Positions 16,717 through 24,981 of a DNA stretch of 64,000 bases are shown here, in pieces. The position numbers were made by a program, and so were the translations under genes. The first letter of the stretch is position 1, and the number at the start of each line of letters is the position of its first letter. The stretch is from the NCBI RefSeq assembly GCF_013394385.1, contig NZ_AP022834.1:682001-746000 (forward strand), written 5' to 3'. This stretch comes from Kocuria sp. TGY1127_2. Its GTDB lineage: Bacteria; Actinomycetota; Actinomycetes; Actinomycetales; Micrococcaceae. Under the pieces are notes generated by a model. That model saw only the letters and a list, made by a program, of their open reading frames with translations. It did no database searches and was not told the origin of the DNA.

Positions 16717-16722
16717 TAGGCT
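16717..16722 (+). promoter_or_regulatory. -10 element (TAGGCT) for leaderless transcription of the DUF4177 gene
   Basis: TAGGCT ends 6 bases before ATG 16729. The remaining 200 bases between the divergent PBP and DUF4177 genes show no other clear feature. Confidence 0.45.
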
Positions 16723-16728
16723 GGGACC

Positions 16729-16929
16729 ATGACTCAATGGGAATACGCGACAGTGCCGCTCATGATCCACGCAACCAAGCAGATCCTCGATAATTGGGGT
16801 CAGGACGGATGGGAACTCGTTACGGTCCTCCCGGGGGCTGCGCCGGCAGGCGATGCTCCCTCGGGCAATATGGTCGCGCCGACACAGGCGAACCCCATCG
16901 CCTACTTCAAGCGCCCCAAGGAAGGCTAA
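16729..16929 (+). CDS. DUF4177 family small protein
   Basis: A 66-residue protein beginning MTQWEYATVPLM and carrying GQDGWELVTVLPG, the core of DUF4177, a small alpha/beta fold of unknown function. It ends with YFKRPKEG. Soluble and cytosolic by composition. Four bases separate its stop from the RidA start, so they are co-transcribed. The M. tuberculosis counterpart (Rv3678A) also sits beside a RidA gene. No function can be assigned. Confidence 0.85.
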   Translation: MTQWEYATVPLMIHATKQILDNWGQDGWELVTVLPGAAPAGDAPSGNMVAPTQANPIAYFKRPKEG

Positions 16930-16933
16930 GACT

Positions 16934-17416
16934 ATGGCTACGTCGAAGGTTGAGGAACGATTGGCAGCCGAAGGGCTTGTGGTTCCGGACGTTGCCGTCC
17001 CCGTAGCTTCCTATGTGCCCGCGGTGGTTTCGGGGAACTACGTCTACACTTCCGGCCAGATCCCGGTCCAGAACGGCGAATTCGCGTTCAAGGGCAAGGT
17101 CTCCGACGGCGGCGAGCCGGGAACGGTCGGCATTGAAGACGCTCAGGACCAAGCTCGAGTGTGCGCCCTCAACACCCTGGCCGCGGTGAAGTCTGCGATC
17201 GGTGATCTCGACCGAGTGCGCCGGATCGTCAAGGTCACCGGTTTCGTCAGTTCCGTTCCGGAATTCACGGGCCAGGCTCAGGTTCTCAATGGCGCGTCGG
17301 AGTTGTATGGTAAGGCCTTCGGGGAGGCCGGGGTTCACGCCCGGTCAGCTGTCGGCGTCGCCGTCCTTCCTCTCGACGTACCCGTTGAAGTGGAACTCAT
17401 CGTTGAATTTGCCTAA
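16934..17416 (+). CDS. RidA/YjgF/YER057c-like enamine/imine deaminase family protein
   Basis: A 160-residue RidA-fold protein: YVYTSGQIPV, QARVCALNTLAAVKSAIGDLDRVRRIVKVTGFV and a C-terminal VEVELIVEFA. RidA proteins hydrolyse reactive enamine/imine intermediates. This member belongs to the longer bacterial subgroup (about 150-160 residues) in which the arginine of canonical RidA is not obviously conserved, so deaminase activity is unproven. ATG at 16934 follows the DUF4177 stop by 4 bases. The next gene overlaps its 3' end. Confidence 0.85.
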   Translation: MATSKVEERLAAEGLVVPDVAVPVASYVPAVVSGNYVYTSGQIPVQNGEFAFKGKVSDGGEPGTVGIEDAQDQARVCALNTLAAVKSAIGDLDRVRRIVKVTGFVSSVPEFTGQAQVLNGASELYGKAFGEAGVHARSAVGVAVLPLDVPVEVELIVEFA

Positions 17417-18389
17417 TCCTCTCGCACTGCCCGTCAACCGGGTAACCGCGAAAACCGGCCCAGCATCCTGTCCGAAGCCCGCCGGTGACTATTATTTTCC
17501 GCTGACCTCGCGTGAGGCCACCGCCGCGCGAGCGTGGATGGCGGAAGAAGACAGGTCTGCTTGCTGCCAGGCGAAAACGGCTGCGTCGGTCGTCTATATC
17601 CGCGAGGGAAAAGACGGGCTTGAGACGTTTCTCACCTACAGGACGACACCGGCGTCCCCTCTGGGTCGTATCTGTTTCCCCGGCGGTGCCGTGGAGCCGG
17701 AGGACCACGATCCCGTGGGATGGTACGGGCCGACACCCGCGCAGTGGGCACAGAAACTGGGGCACAACGACGTTGTCGAGGCCAGGAGCGCGGTCGTTAC
17801 GGCTATTCGCGAAAGCTTCGAGGAAGTCGGTGTCCTGCTTGCCGGGCCGAATGAGCAAGACACCGTCGAATATACGGAAGCCAGCGAAACGATGGCCTCG
17901 CGGGAAGCGATCGCTGGGCACGAACTGGGCTTCATCGCCTATCTCAAACGCGGGGGACTCAAAGTCCGGACGGATCTCCTGAAGCCCCTCGGACGGTGGC
18001 AGACGCCTGACTTCTCCCATCGGCGATTCGACACGCATTTCTTCGCTTCCGTGGTTCCCGTGGGCCAACGCCCGAAACTTCTGGCGTCGAAAGGCATGTG
18101 GGGACGTTGGGTCCCCGCACGCGAATTGGTCTCCGACAAAACGTCGACGGCGCTGGGGAACGAGATCGATCTTGAGGACACCCGCGGAAAATCACTTGAA
18201 GAGTTGATGACGCCGGGGACTTTGTCCGTCCTCGAATCCGTTGCGACCTGCCAAACGACTATTGCCTTTCTGACGAAGAAACGTCAGGTCCACGTCAAGA
18301 AACCGGAACTCGTAGAAAAGGACGGACAGCTCATGTTGGCCTTCACCCCACCGCGAGAGGCCGTCAAGACCAGGGCAAAAGGTTCGTAG
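17403..18389 (+). CDS. Nudix hydrolase, actinobacterial long form
   Basis: About 328 residues. A Nudix box with an insertion is visible: CFPGGAVEPED, then IRESFEEVGVLLAG (R-E-x2-E-E-x-G). The C-terminal half has WQTPDFSHRRFDTHFF, typical of Nudix proteins beside RidA in Micrococcales. It should hydrolyse a nucleoside diphosphate-X compound; substrate unknown. No ATG or GTG lies near the expected N-terminus. The likely start is TTG 17403 (overlapping ridA by 14 bases), with TTG 17409 as alternative, so translation would be coupled to ridA. A bidirectional terminator follows. Confidence 0.8.
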   Translation: MNLPNPLALPVNRVTAKTGPASCPKPAGDYYFPLTSREATAARAWMAEEDRSACCQAKTAASVVYIREGKDGLETFLTYRTTPASPLGRICFPGGAVEPEDHDPVGWYGPTPAQWAQKLGHNDVVEARSAVVTAIRESFEEVGVLLAGPNEQDTVEYTEASETMASREAIAGHELGFIAYLKRGGLKVRTDLLKPLGRWQTPDFSHRRFDTHFFASVVPVGQRPKLLASKGMWGRWVPARELVSDKTSTALGNEIDLEDTRGKSLEELMTPGTLSVLESVATCQTTIAFLTKKRQVHVKKPELVEKDGQLMLAFTPPREAVKTRAKGS

Positions 18390-18404
18390 TCCGCATTTCC
18401 GCAT

Positions 18405-18440
18405 AAAAAAGGGGCCGGGTGCATATACACCCGGCCCCCT
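18405..18440. terminator. Bidirectional terminator between Nudix and crp genes
   Basis: Arms 18411-18421 and 18428-18438 (GGGGCCGGGTG) are a perfect 11-bp stem with a 6-base loop. The plus strand continues CTTTC; the minus strand continues with T6. It separates two convergent genes and serves crp best. Confidence 0.88.
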
Positions 18441-18478
18441 TTCAGCACCAGAACGCTCAAGCACGTCCCGTGGAACCT

Positions 18479-19156
18479 CTAGCGGCTCCGCTGACGCAGG
18501 CGCTGGAGGTCGAGGATGACGACGGCGCGGGCTTCGAGTCGGATCCAGCCGCGCTGCACGAATTCGGCCAAGGCCTTGTTGACGGTCTCGCGGGAAGCCC
18601 CGACGAGTTGTGCGAGCTCTTCCTGCGTGAGCTCGTGAGCGACCAGGATGCCGTCAGTCGCCGGACGACCGAATCGATCGGCAAGGTCCAGGAGCGCCTT
18701 GGAGACGCGGCCGGGGACGTCTGAGAAGACCAGATCGGCAAGGTTCTCGTTGGTGCGGCGGAGGCGACGGGCGAGTGCCTGCAGGACCTGGCCTGAGATC
18801 GATGGGCTCCGGTCCATGGCCTTCTTGAGGCTGGAGTGCTTGACACCGGCCAAGCGGGACTCGGAGACTGCGGTCGCCGACGTCGAGCGAGGGCCCGGAT
18901 CGAACAGAGCCATCTCGCCGAAAATCTCGCCCGGACCCATGATCGCGACCAGGTTTTCGCGGCCGTCGGAGGCCGTGCGACCCAATTTGATCTTGCCGGA
19001 GACGACGAAGTAGAGCTGGTCACCCGGATCGCCCTCGTAGAACAACGTCGCACCGCGGGACAGGTCCACCTCGGTCAATTCCTCGGTTAGCGCGGCGAAA
19101 GCTTCATCATCCAGTGTTGCGAAAAGGGGCGCCCTGCGCAGAACCTCGATATCCAT
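18479..19156 (-). CDS. crp: Crp/Fnr-family cAMP-responsive transcription regulator (GlxR-like)
   Basis: A 225-residue global regulator. The N-terminal cyclic-nucleotide domain has GDQLYFVVSGKIKLGR and the phosphate-binding cassette GEIFGEMALFDPGPRSTSA, whose Glu and Arg-Ser pattern indicates cAMP binding. A hinge helix precedes the winged helix with TQEELAQLVGASRETVNKAL. No Fnr-type cysteines. Start ATG 19156 (MDIEVLRRAP) follows GAGGAG; ATG 19168 is less likely. It resembles C. glutamicum GlxR and M. tuberculosis Crp (Rv3676). Divergent from the MarP-like gene, as expected for this neighbourhood. A candidate target site lies upstream of acs. Confidence 0.93.
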   Translation of the reverse strand: MDIEVLRRAPLFATLDDEAFAALTEELTEVDLSRGATLFYEGDPGDQLYFVVSGKIKLGRTASDGRENLVAIMGPGEIFGEMALFDPGPRSTSATAVSESRLAGVKHSSLKKAMDRSPSISGQVLQALARRLRRTNENLADLVFSDVPGRVSKALLDLADRFGRPATDGILVAHELTQEELAQLVGASRETVNKALAEFVQRGWIRLEARAVVILDLQRLRQRSR

Positions 19157-19393
19157 AATTCTCCTCATTGATCCGGGTCTTTAATGCCCGCCGCACGCGT
19201 CCACTCCATCTCGTATGTTCAATCGGGATGGGCGCGACGTCGGCTACTCGTGTGACAAATTCAACGTATCCAAAATCCACTGTATAAGTTGTGTGTCGAA
19301 TCCGCCACAGACGAGCCCATATCCTCGCATAAAGGTTGCTGAACGTCGAATTGGCTTAGGTTCTTTCCAGGAGCGGCGACTAACATTGTGAGC

Positions 19394-19421
19394 CACCCCG
19401 ACCGCCGTGATTTTCGGGGTG
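19394..19421 (+). other. Small inverted repeat in the leader of the marP-like gene
   Basis: CACCCCGA (19394-19401) and TCGGGGTG (19414-19421) can pair around a 12-base loop, ending 21 bases before the start codon. The rest of the 286-base crp/marP intergenic region shows no gene and no clear Crp palindrome. Confidence 0.35.
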
Positions 19422-19442
19422 TGACCGCGACGATTGGTGATC

Positions 19443-20621
19443 ATGCTGACCGACCTCACGATTCTGGACTGGATCCTCATCCTTATCCTGCTGGCCTACT
19501 TCATCGCGGGCTATTCACGCGGCTTCTTCATGACTCTGGGGTCCGTGATCGGATTCGCCTTCGGTGCAGTTGCAGCTTTTTACGTGACTCCGTTGTTGGT
19601 GGAGCACGTCCAGGGAGGTTGGAAGATCGTCGTCGCGATCGCCAGCATCGGCTTGTTGATCCTCATCGGGCAGGCATTGGGAATGGCCATCGGCCGTCCG
19701 CTGCGGAGGCTCACCGAGAAAACGGGCCTCGGCATCATCGATCGAATCGGCGGGGCCCTGCTCAACGTTCTGACATGCGCATTGGTGATTGTTGTACTCA
19801 GCTTTTCCGCAGCCCAACTGGGAGTCTCGGCGATCACCACGACGATCGGTAATTCCAAGGTGATCTCCGGTCTGGAATCCGCGACACCCACTCCAGTTCA
19901 GCAGGCTATCGCGCAGGCAAGGGCCGCCGTTCTGCAACAGTCCGGGATACCTCGTCTCGACGAGCAACTCTTCCCCCAGCAGGCTGCCCCGTCAGAAACG
20001 CCGGATACCGATTCTTTGCGCAATGCATCGGATTCAGTCCTCAAGATCAATGGGACCGCCGAGGCTTGTGCGCAGAACCAGTCCGGATCAGGCTTCGTGG
20101 CCGCTCCGAACAAAGTCGTCACGAACGCACACGTCGTCGCCGGCGTGAGCAACCCCCTGGTTCAGACCCGGCAGGGGCAGAGCTTCGAAGGTAAAACCGT
20201 CTACTACGATGCTTCGACCGACCTGGCAGTTCTTGACGTTCCCGGCCTCGAAGCTTCTCCCCTGAAGGCTGGAGACAACGGGCAGGCCGGGGAACTGGCG
20301 AATTTCATGGGTTACCCCTTGGGAGGGCCTTTTACGTCGCGCTCCGCCTCGATCCAGGGCCTCGGCTACAACGCCACGACGGCCGAAGACGGGTCGACCA
20401 GCAAGCCCCGTGAGATTTATCAACTGGCCGCCAACGTCGAGCAAGGCAACTCAGGCGGGCCCCTTCTGAATAGTCAGGGCCAGGTCATCGGAGTCATCTT
20501 CGCCAAGGCCACGCAGGGTGAAACCGGTTATGCGCTTTCCATGACGGAACTCGCTCCGGTCCTGGACAGCATTGATTCCCTGACCGAACCGGTCCCGACG
20601 GGGCAGTGCACGACTGGCTGA
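19443..20621 (+). CDS. MarP-type membrane serine protease (CvpA + trypsin domains)
   Basis: A 392-residue inner-membrane protease. Four hydrophobic segments (about 8-130) form a CvpA domain; a periplasm-side chymotrypsin-fold domain follows. The triad is H230 (TNAHVVAG), D260 (STDLAVLDV) and S337 (GNSGGPLL). C209 and C389 sit at the positions of the stabilising disulfide of M. tuberculosis MarP (C214-C395), which protects that organism from acid and oxidants by processing a cell-wall hydrolase. Start ATG 19443 (MLTDLTILDW); GTG 19437 is also possible. Family function is established; the role here is inferred. Confidence 0.88.
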   Translation: MLTDLTILDWILILILLAYFIAGYSRGFFMTLGSVIGFAFGAVAAFYVTPLLVEHVQGGWKIVVAIASIGLLILIGQALGMAIGRPLRRLTEKTGLGIIDRIGGALLNVLTCALVIVVLSFSAAQLGVSAITTTIGNSKVISGLESATPTPVQQAIAQARAAVLQQSGIPRLDEQLFPQQAAPSETPDTDSLRNASDSVLKINGTAEACAQNQSGSGFVAAPNKVVTNAHVVAGVSNPLVQTRQGQSFEGKTVYYDASTDLAVLDVPGLEASPLKAGDNGQAGELANFMGYPLGGPFTSRSASIQGLGYNATTAEDGSTSKPREIYQLAANVEQGNSGGPLLNSQGQVIGVIFAKATQGETGYALSMTELAPVLDSIDSLTEPVPTGQCTTG

Positions 20622-20660
20622 TTCAGGGCAGGGTGGTTGCGTGGCGAGCAGCCTGCGAGG

Positions 20661-21092
20661 CTAACGCTGTGCCAGATACTCCAGCGCCATGATGTATCCG
20701 AATGCGCCGGCCCCAGCGATTACGGTCTCGGCCTGTAACGAGACGAAGGAGCGGTGTCGGAATTCCTCTCGCCGGTGAACATTCGAAAGGTGCACCTCGA
20801 CGACCGGGAGCTCTGCGGCTTCCAAGGCATCATGAATCGCGACGGAGTAATGCGTGAATGCGGCCGGGTTGATGATGATGCTGGCCGCCTCGGAGCGCGC
20901 CCGCTGAATCTCGTCGACCAGAGTGCCCTCGTGGTTTGACTGCATGAATTCGATCCCGAGGCCCAGCTCCTGCGCTCGCTTTCGAACGGTGGACTCGATA
21001 TCCGAAAGAGTCGTAGATCCATAGATCTCCGGTTTGCGTACGCCAAGGAGATTCAGATTGGGGCCATTGAGCACGAAGATCGGTTTGTTCAT
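20661..21092 (-). CDS. aroQ: Type II 3-dehydroquinate dehydratase
   Basis: The 143-residue enzyme converts 3-dehydroquinate to 3-dehydroshikimate in the shikimate pathway. It shows [18 protein letters not shown] with catalytic Y24, [33 protein letters not shown] and [15 protein letters not shown] with the catalytic His. Length matches the dodecameric type II family (about 145). ATG start. No other aro gene is nearby; it sits between the MarP-like gene and acs, separated from acs by a long hairpin. Confidence 0.95.
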   Translation of the reverse strand: MNKPIFVLNGPNLNLLGVRKPEIYGSTTLSDIESTVRKRAQELGLGIEFMQSNHEGTLVDEIQRARSEAASIIINPAAFTHYSVAIHDALEAAELPVVEVHLSNVHRREEFRHRSFVSLQAETVIAGAGAFGYIMALEYLAQR

Positions 21093-21119
21093 GCCGTCAT
21101 TCTTTCACGTCGTCCCACA

Positions 21120-21164
21120 GCCAGGCGGCCGTGCCTCGTCATGAACGAGGCACGGCCGCCTGGC
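21120..21164. terminator. 20-bp perfect hairpin between acs and aroQ
   Basis: Arms 21120-21139 and 21145-21164 (GCCAGGCGGCCGTGCCTCGT) are fully complementary with a 5-base loop. It starts 18 bases after the acs stop on the minus strand. No T-tract follows on either strand, so it may end transcription poorly and instead protect the acs 3' end. Confidence 0.6.
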
Positions 21165-21181
21165 ATCGAAGCTAATCTCTT

Positions 21182-23119
21182 CTATTTGCTGAGCGTCTGG
21201 GTGATCTGGTCCATGACCGTCTGATCTGCGAGCGTCGAGACGTCTCCGACCGGGCGGTCTTCTGCCACGTCCTTCAGAAGCCGGCGCATGATCTTGCCCG
21301 AACGGGTCTTCGGCAACTCGGGGACAATCAGTACCTTCTTCGGCTTGGCGATAGGGGAAATCTCTTCGCCGACGTGAGCGCGGATCTCCGCTGCAAGCTC
21401 TTCGGTATCGCGGCCCTCAGCGGCGGCTTCGTCCGAGAGAATCACAAAGGCGATCACGGCTTGTCCAGTCGTCTCGTCGGTGGCTCCGACCACTGCTGCC
21501 TCAGCAACAGAATGATGAGAAACAAGTGCCGACTCGATCTCCGGTGTCGAAAGTCGATGACCGGAAACGTTCATGACATCGTCCACACGGCCAAGAACCC
21601 AGATGTCGCCGTCTTCGTCACGTTTGGCGCCGTCGCCGGCGAAGTAGGTTTTTTCGTCGAAACGTGACCAGTACGTGTCGACGAATCGTTGGTCGTCTCC
21701 CCAAATCGTCCGCAACATCGACGGCCAGGGTTCGGTTAGGACGAGCAGGCCCGAATTTCCGTTCTCGAGCTTCTGTCCGGAGTCGTCCACAACTTCGGCA
21801 CTCACACCAGGCAACGGCCGTTGAGCCGAACCGGGCTTGGCTTCCGTGACGCCGGGAAGCTGAGAGATCATGATGCCTCCCGTCTCGGTCTGCCACCAAG
21901 TGTCGACGATCGGGCAACGTTCCTTGCCGATCACGCGATGGAACCACAACCAGGCCTCGGGGTTGATGGCCTCGCCGACGGTTCCGAGGAGCCGCAATGA
22001 ATCGAGTTTGTACTGTTCCGGAATTTCCTCGCCCCACTTCATCATGGTCCGGATCGCCGTGGGGGAGGTGTACATGATCGTCACCCCATACTTGTCGACG
22101 ATTTCCCAGAAACGGCCACGGTGCGGAGAATTCGGGGTCCCTTCGTAAATGACCTGGGTCGACCCGTTGAGCAGCGGTCCGTAGGTGATGTAGGTGTGCC
22201 CGGTGACCCACCCGACGTCGGCGGTGCACCAGTACACGTCCGTCTCCGGCTTGATGTCGAATACGTTGTAATGCGTGTAAGCGGCATGCGCCAAATATCC
22301 GCCAGTGGTATGCAGAATTCCCTTGGGCTTGCCGGTCGTACCGGAGGTGTAGAGGATGAAGAGCGGATCCTCGGCGTTATTTGGGACCGGCTGGTGTTCT
22401 GAGGAAGCCTTCTCGACCGTCTCGTGCCACCAGACGTCACGACCGTCGGACCAGTCGACGTCCGCGCCGTTGCGTTTGACCACGAGGACATGCTCTACGC
22501 TGCCTCCGCCCTTCGTCAGGGCCTTGTCCACGGTGGATTTGAGCTGTGTCGGCTGGCCTCGGCGGAAGGATCCGTCCGCGGTGACCACGAGTTTTGCTTC
22601 ACCGTCCTCAACACGCGAGCGAATTGCGTCGGCCGAGAATCCTCCGAAGATCACCGAATGTACCGCGCCGATGCGTGCGCACGCGAGCATCGTGATGACG
22701 GCCTCCGGAATCATCGGGAGGTAGACCGCGACGCGGTCCCCCTTCTCTATGCCGAGTTCCTGGAACGCGTTGGCCGCCCGCGAGACCTCGTCCTTGAGAT
22801 CTTGGTAAGTGTAAGTGCGGCTATCGCCCGGCTCACCTTCGAAAAAAATCGCCACACGGTCGCCGTTCCCGGCCTCGACGTGCCGGTCGACTGCGTTATA
22901 TGCGGCGTTGAGCTCGCCATCCCCGAACCACTTGGCGAATGGGGGGTTGGTCCAGTCGAGGGTCTGCGTGAATTCTTTGTCCCAATGCAGGAACCGCTTC
23001 GCCTGCTCGGCCCAGAAATCGGTGCCTTGCGAAGCAGCCTGGTCATAGAGGTCAGCCCCAGCATTTGCTTGTGCGGCGAAGTCCTGGTTGGGCGGAAAAG
23101 TCTGAGGAGTCTCGCTCAC
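21182..23119 (-). CDS. acs: Acetyl-CoA synthetase (AMP-forming)
   Basis: The 645-residue enzyme activates acetate to acetyl-CoA through acetyl-AMP. The ATP-binding P-loop YTSGTTGKPKG is at about 265, DTWWQTETGG and GAKRDEDGDIWVLGR define the core, and PKTRSGKIMRR near the end holds K609, the lysine acetylated to switch off Acs in other bacteria. Length equals the classical family. Start is GTG 23119 with AGGAAG upstream; a further upstream in-frame start lacks a ribosome site. An AcuC-type deacetylase is encoded 25 kb away. A Crp-like palindrome lies 72-87 bases upstream. Confidence 0.96.
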   Translation of the reverse strand: MSETPQTFPPNQDFAAQANAGADLYDQAASQGTDFWAEQAKRFLHWDKEFTQTLDWTNPPFAKWFGDGELNAAYNAVDRHVEAGNGDRVAIFFEGEPGDSRTYTYQDLKDEVSRAANAFQELGIEKGDRVAVYLPMIPEAVITMLACARIGAVHSVIFGGFSADAIRSRVEDGEAKLVVTADGSFRRGQPTQLKSTVDKALTKGGGSVEHVLVVKRNGADVDWSDGRDVWWHETVEKASSEHQPVPNNAEDPLFILYTSGTTGKPKGILHTTGGYLAHAAYTHYNVFDIKPETDVYWCTADVGWVTGHTYITYGPLLNGSTQVIYEGTPNSPHRGRFWEIVDKYGVTIMYTSPTAIRTMMKWGEEIPEQYKLDSLRLLGTVGEAINPEAWLWFHRVIGKERCPIVDTWWQTETGGIMISQLPGVTEAKPGSAQRPLPGVSAEVVDDSGQKLENGNSGLLVLTEPWPSMLRTIWGDDQRFVDTYWSRFDEKTYFAGDGAKRDEDGDIWVLGRVDDVMNVSGHRLSTPEIESALVSHHSVAEAAVVGATDETTGQAVIAFVILSDEAAAEGRDTEELAAEIRAHVGEEISPIAKPKKVLIVPELPKTRSGKIMRRLLKDVAEDRPVGDVSTLADQTVMDQITQTLSK

Positions 23120-23190
23120 TTTTCTTCCTTTCTGGTCGAAGCGGTCAGGAAAACCGCGAAAGTTCCTTGCAACCACTGTAATAGAGATCT

Positions 23191-23206
23191 CGTGACTGGG
23201 ATCACT
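23191..23206. promoter_or_regulatory. Candidate Crp/GlxR operator upstream of acs
   Basis: CGTGACTGGGATCACT contains the perfect core GTGA-N6-TCAC. It is 72 bases upstream of the acs start and 104 bases before nth. acs is a known Crp/GlxR target in actinobacteria. Whether it activates or represses cannot be read. Confidence 0.55.
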
Positions 23207-23309
23207 GGGGCGGCGGCGTTTCGCAGGCAGGAAAATCCCCTGATCAGCCGGCCTCTAGGCCGTTGCCTCGCTTCGCCGAGCCTCACTGCTCTGGGTAGGC
23301 TTGACCAAT

Positions 23310-24188
23310 ATGACCACTGCACACAACCAGTCCCGTCCCAGCCTTGAAATTCGATACGTACCTGAGGACAAGGCGCGGGCAGGCGCGGCTCGACGTCGTC
23401 GACTCGGCAAACAGGAGACGCAGCTGGGATTGGTGCGCAGAGCACGAAAAATCAATCGGATCCTGGGGGAGACGTATCCGTACGCGGTTGCCGAATTGGA
23501 CTTCGAGAACGCCTTCGAACTTGTGGTCGCGACGGTCCTGTCCGCACAAACCACCGACATCAAGGTCAACCTGGTGACGCAGAAGCTGTTCGCGGCATAT
23601 CCGGATGCACAAGCGCTCGCGGCGGCCGACCACGAAGCCATCGAGGAAATCGTGCATCCATTGGGCTTCTACCGTGCCAAGGCACGCTCGATCATCAAAC
23701 TTGCGGGACAGATCGTCGACGAATACGACGGAGAAGTCCCCGGAACCCTTGATGAGCTCACCAAACTCGCCGGAGTAGGTCGGAAGACTGCATTCGTGGT
23801 CATGGGCAATGCTTTTGGCCTTCCCGGTCTGACAGTCGACACGCACTTCGGGCGCCTGGCCCGCCGACTTGGATTTACCGATCAGAAGGACCCGGCCAAG
23901 GTTGAGCGCGATATTTCCGAATTATTTGAACCGCGGGACTGGACAATGCTGTCCCACCGGTTGATCTATCATGGTCGACGCATCTGCCACTCCCGTGTGC
24001 CAGCTTGCGGTGTGTGTCCGATCGCGGACCTTTGCCCGTCCTACGGCTCGGGCGAAACCGACGAAGACGCCGCGGTGGAATTGCTCCAGTACGAATTTGC
24101 GCCCGGGCGTGAAGAACTTCATCGCCGGTTCCTGGAAGGCGCGACGCGTCGCCAACTGCGTGAGGAAGGATACAGCCTTGGGGTATGA
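23310..24188 (+). CDS. nth: Endonuclease III (DNA glycosylase/AP lyase)
   Basis: The 292-residue base-excision-repair enzyme removes oxidised pyrimidines. The helix-hairpin-helix LAGVGRKTAFVV holds catalytic K159, and LTVDTHFGRLARRLG holds D177. The [4Fe-4S] loop has C226-x6-C233-x2-C236-x5-C242. It is longer than E. coli Nth (211) through a basic N-terminal extension of about 45 residues and a C-terminal tail. ATG 23310 chosen; TTG 23301 is also in frame. The following Nudix gene overlaps its end, as in M. tuberculosis where nth and a Nudix gene are near neighbours. Confidence 0.94.
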   Translation: MTTAHNQSRPSLEIRYVPEDKARAGAARRRRLGKQETQLGLVRRARKINRILGETYPYAVAELDFENAFELVVATVLSAQTTDIKVNLVTQKLFAAYPDAQALAAADHEAIEEIVHPLGFYRAKARSIIKLAGQIVDEYDGEVPGTLDELTKLAGVGRKTAFVVMGNAFGLPGLTVDTHFGRLARRLGFTDQKDPAKVERDISELFEPRDWTMLSHRLIYHGRRICHSRVPACGVCPIADLCPSYGSGETDEDAAVELLQYEFAPGREELHRRFLEGATRRQLREEGYSLGV

Positions 24189-24918
24189 CCCTATCCGCTC
24201 GCCTCAGGAATCCGCTCTCGATGCCCTCCGGCGTCTGGGTGTACGAGGACATGGAATCGTCATGGAGGACAGAGAACCGTGGCGAATCGGGGGCATGGAG
24301 CCCGAAACTGCCAAGGATGCTGCCGTCCTCATTCTTTTCGGCGTGCTTGACGACGCGCCGGCAACGTCCACCACGGGCGCCTCCGTCGGCGTTGGTGCCG
24401 ACCTCGATGTCCTCATTGTGGTTCGGGCAGGTTCCCTGCGCCAACATGCCGGGCAACCGGCCTTTCCCGGAGGGAAAGTCGACCCCGAAGACCTTCAAGC
24501 AGAGGATTCGTTCGTTGAGGCGGCGCTGCGGGAAGCCGTCGAGGAGACGGGGCTCGACCGTGACGGGGTCGAGGTTCTGGGGAAACTGGCTCCGGTACCG
24601 TTGCCCGTCAGTAATTTCATGGTCACGCCGGTGCTGGGCTGGTGGAAGGACCCGTCTCGTGTTGCGGTAGTGGACAGCGCGGAGTCGTCGCAGGTTTTCC
24701 GAGTTCCGGTGCGCGACCTGATCGATCCGCAGAATCGGCATTACGCCACCGTGACCCGGGGTCCGAAAACCTACAGATCACCAGCCTTTGACGTAGCCTC
24801 GGCGTCGGGGCCTGTCACGATCTGGGGGTTTACCGGAGTGGTTCTGGATCGCGTTCTTCACGAACTCGGTTGGGACCAGGATTGGGACCGAGCCCGAACG
24901 GTACCGGCCCCCATGTGA
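24178..24918 (+). CDS. Nudix hydrolase, CoA pyrophosphatase (NudL)-like
   Basis: About 246 residues. The Nudix box is RQHAGQPAFPGGKVDPED, an insertion, then AALREAVEETGLD. LPVSNFMVTPVLGWW follows, typical of CoA pyrophosphatases (NudL/YeaB), which cleave CoA to 4'-phosphopantetheine and 3',5'-ADP. I favour TTG 24178 as start: GAGGAAGG lies 9 bases upstream and it overlaps nth by 11 bases. The next candidate, ATG 24262, would shorten the N-terminus. Substrate assignment is inferred. Confidence 0.78.
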   Translation: MGYDPIRSPQESALDALRRLGVRGHGIVMEDREPWRIGGMEPETAKDAAVLILFGVLDDAPATSTTGASVGVGADLDVLIVVRAGSLRQHAGQPAFPGGKVDPEDLQAEDSFVEAALREAVEETGLDRDGVEVLGKLAPVPLPVSNFMVTPVLGWWKDPSRVAVVDSAESSQVFRVPVRDLIDPQNRHYATVTRGPKTYRSPAFDVASASGPVTIWGFTGVVLDRVLHELGWDQDWDRARTVPAPM

Positions 24919-24981
24919 TGGATGCGTCGTTGCGGGCAGAACCGATTCCCGGCAGCGTCGGGAGAGCCGCCGGGGCCCGAG

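Noticed and set aside
19240-19440. Crp autoregulatory site between crp and the marP-like gene
   Set aside because: Several GTGTGA half-sites are present (19251, 19420 areas) but none has a partner at the required spacing.
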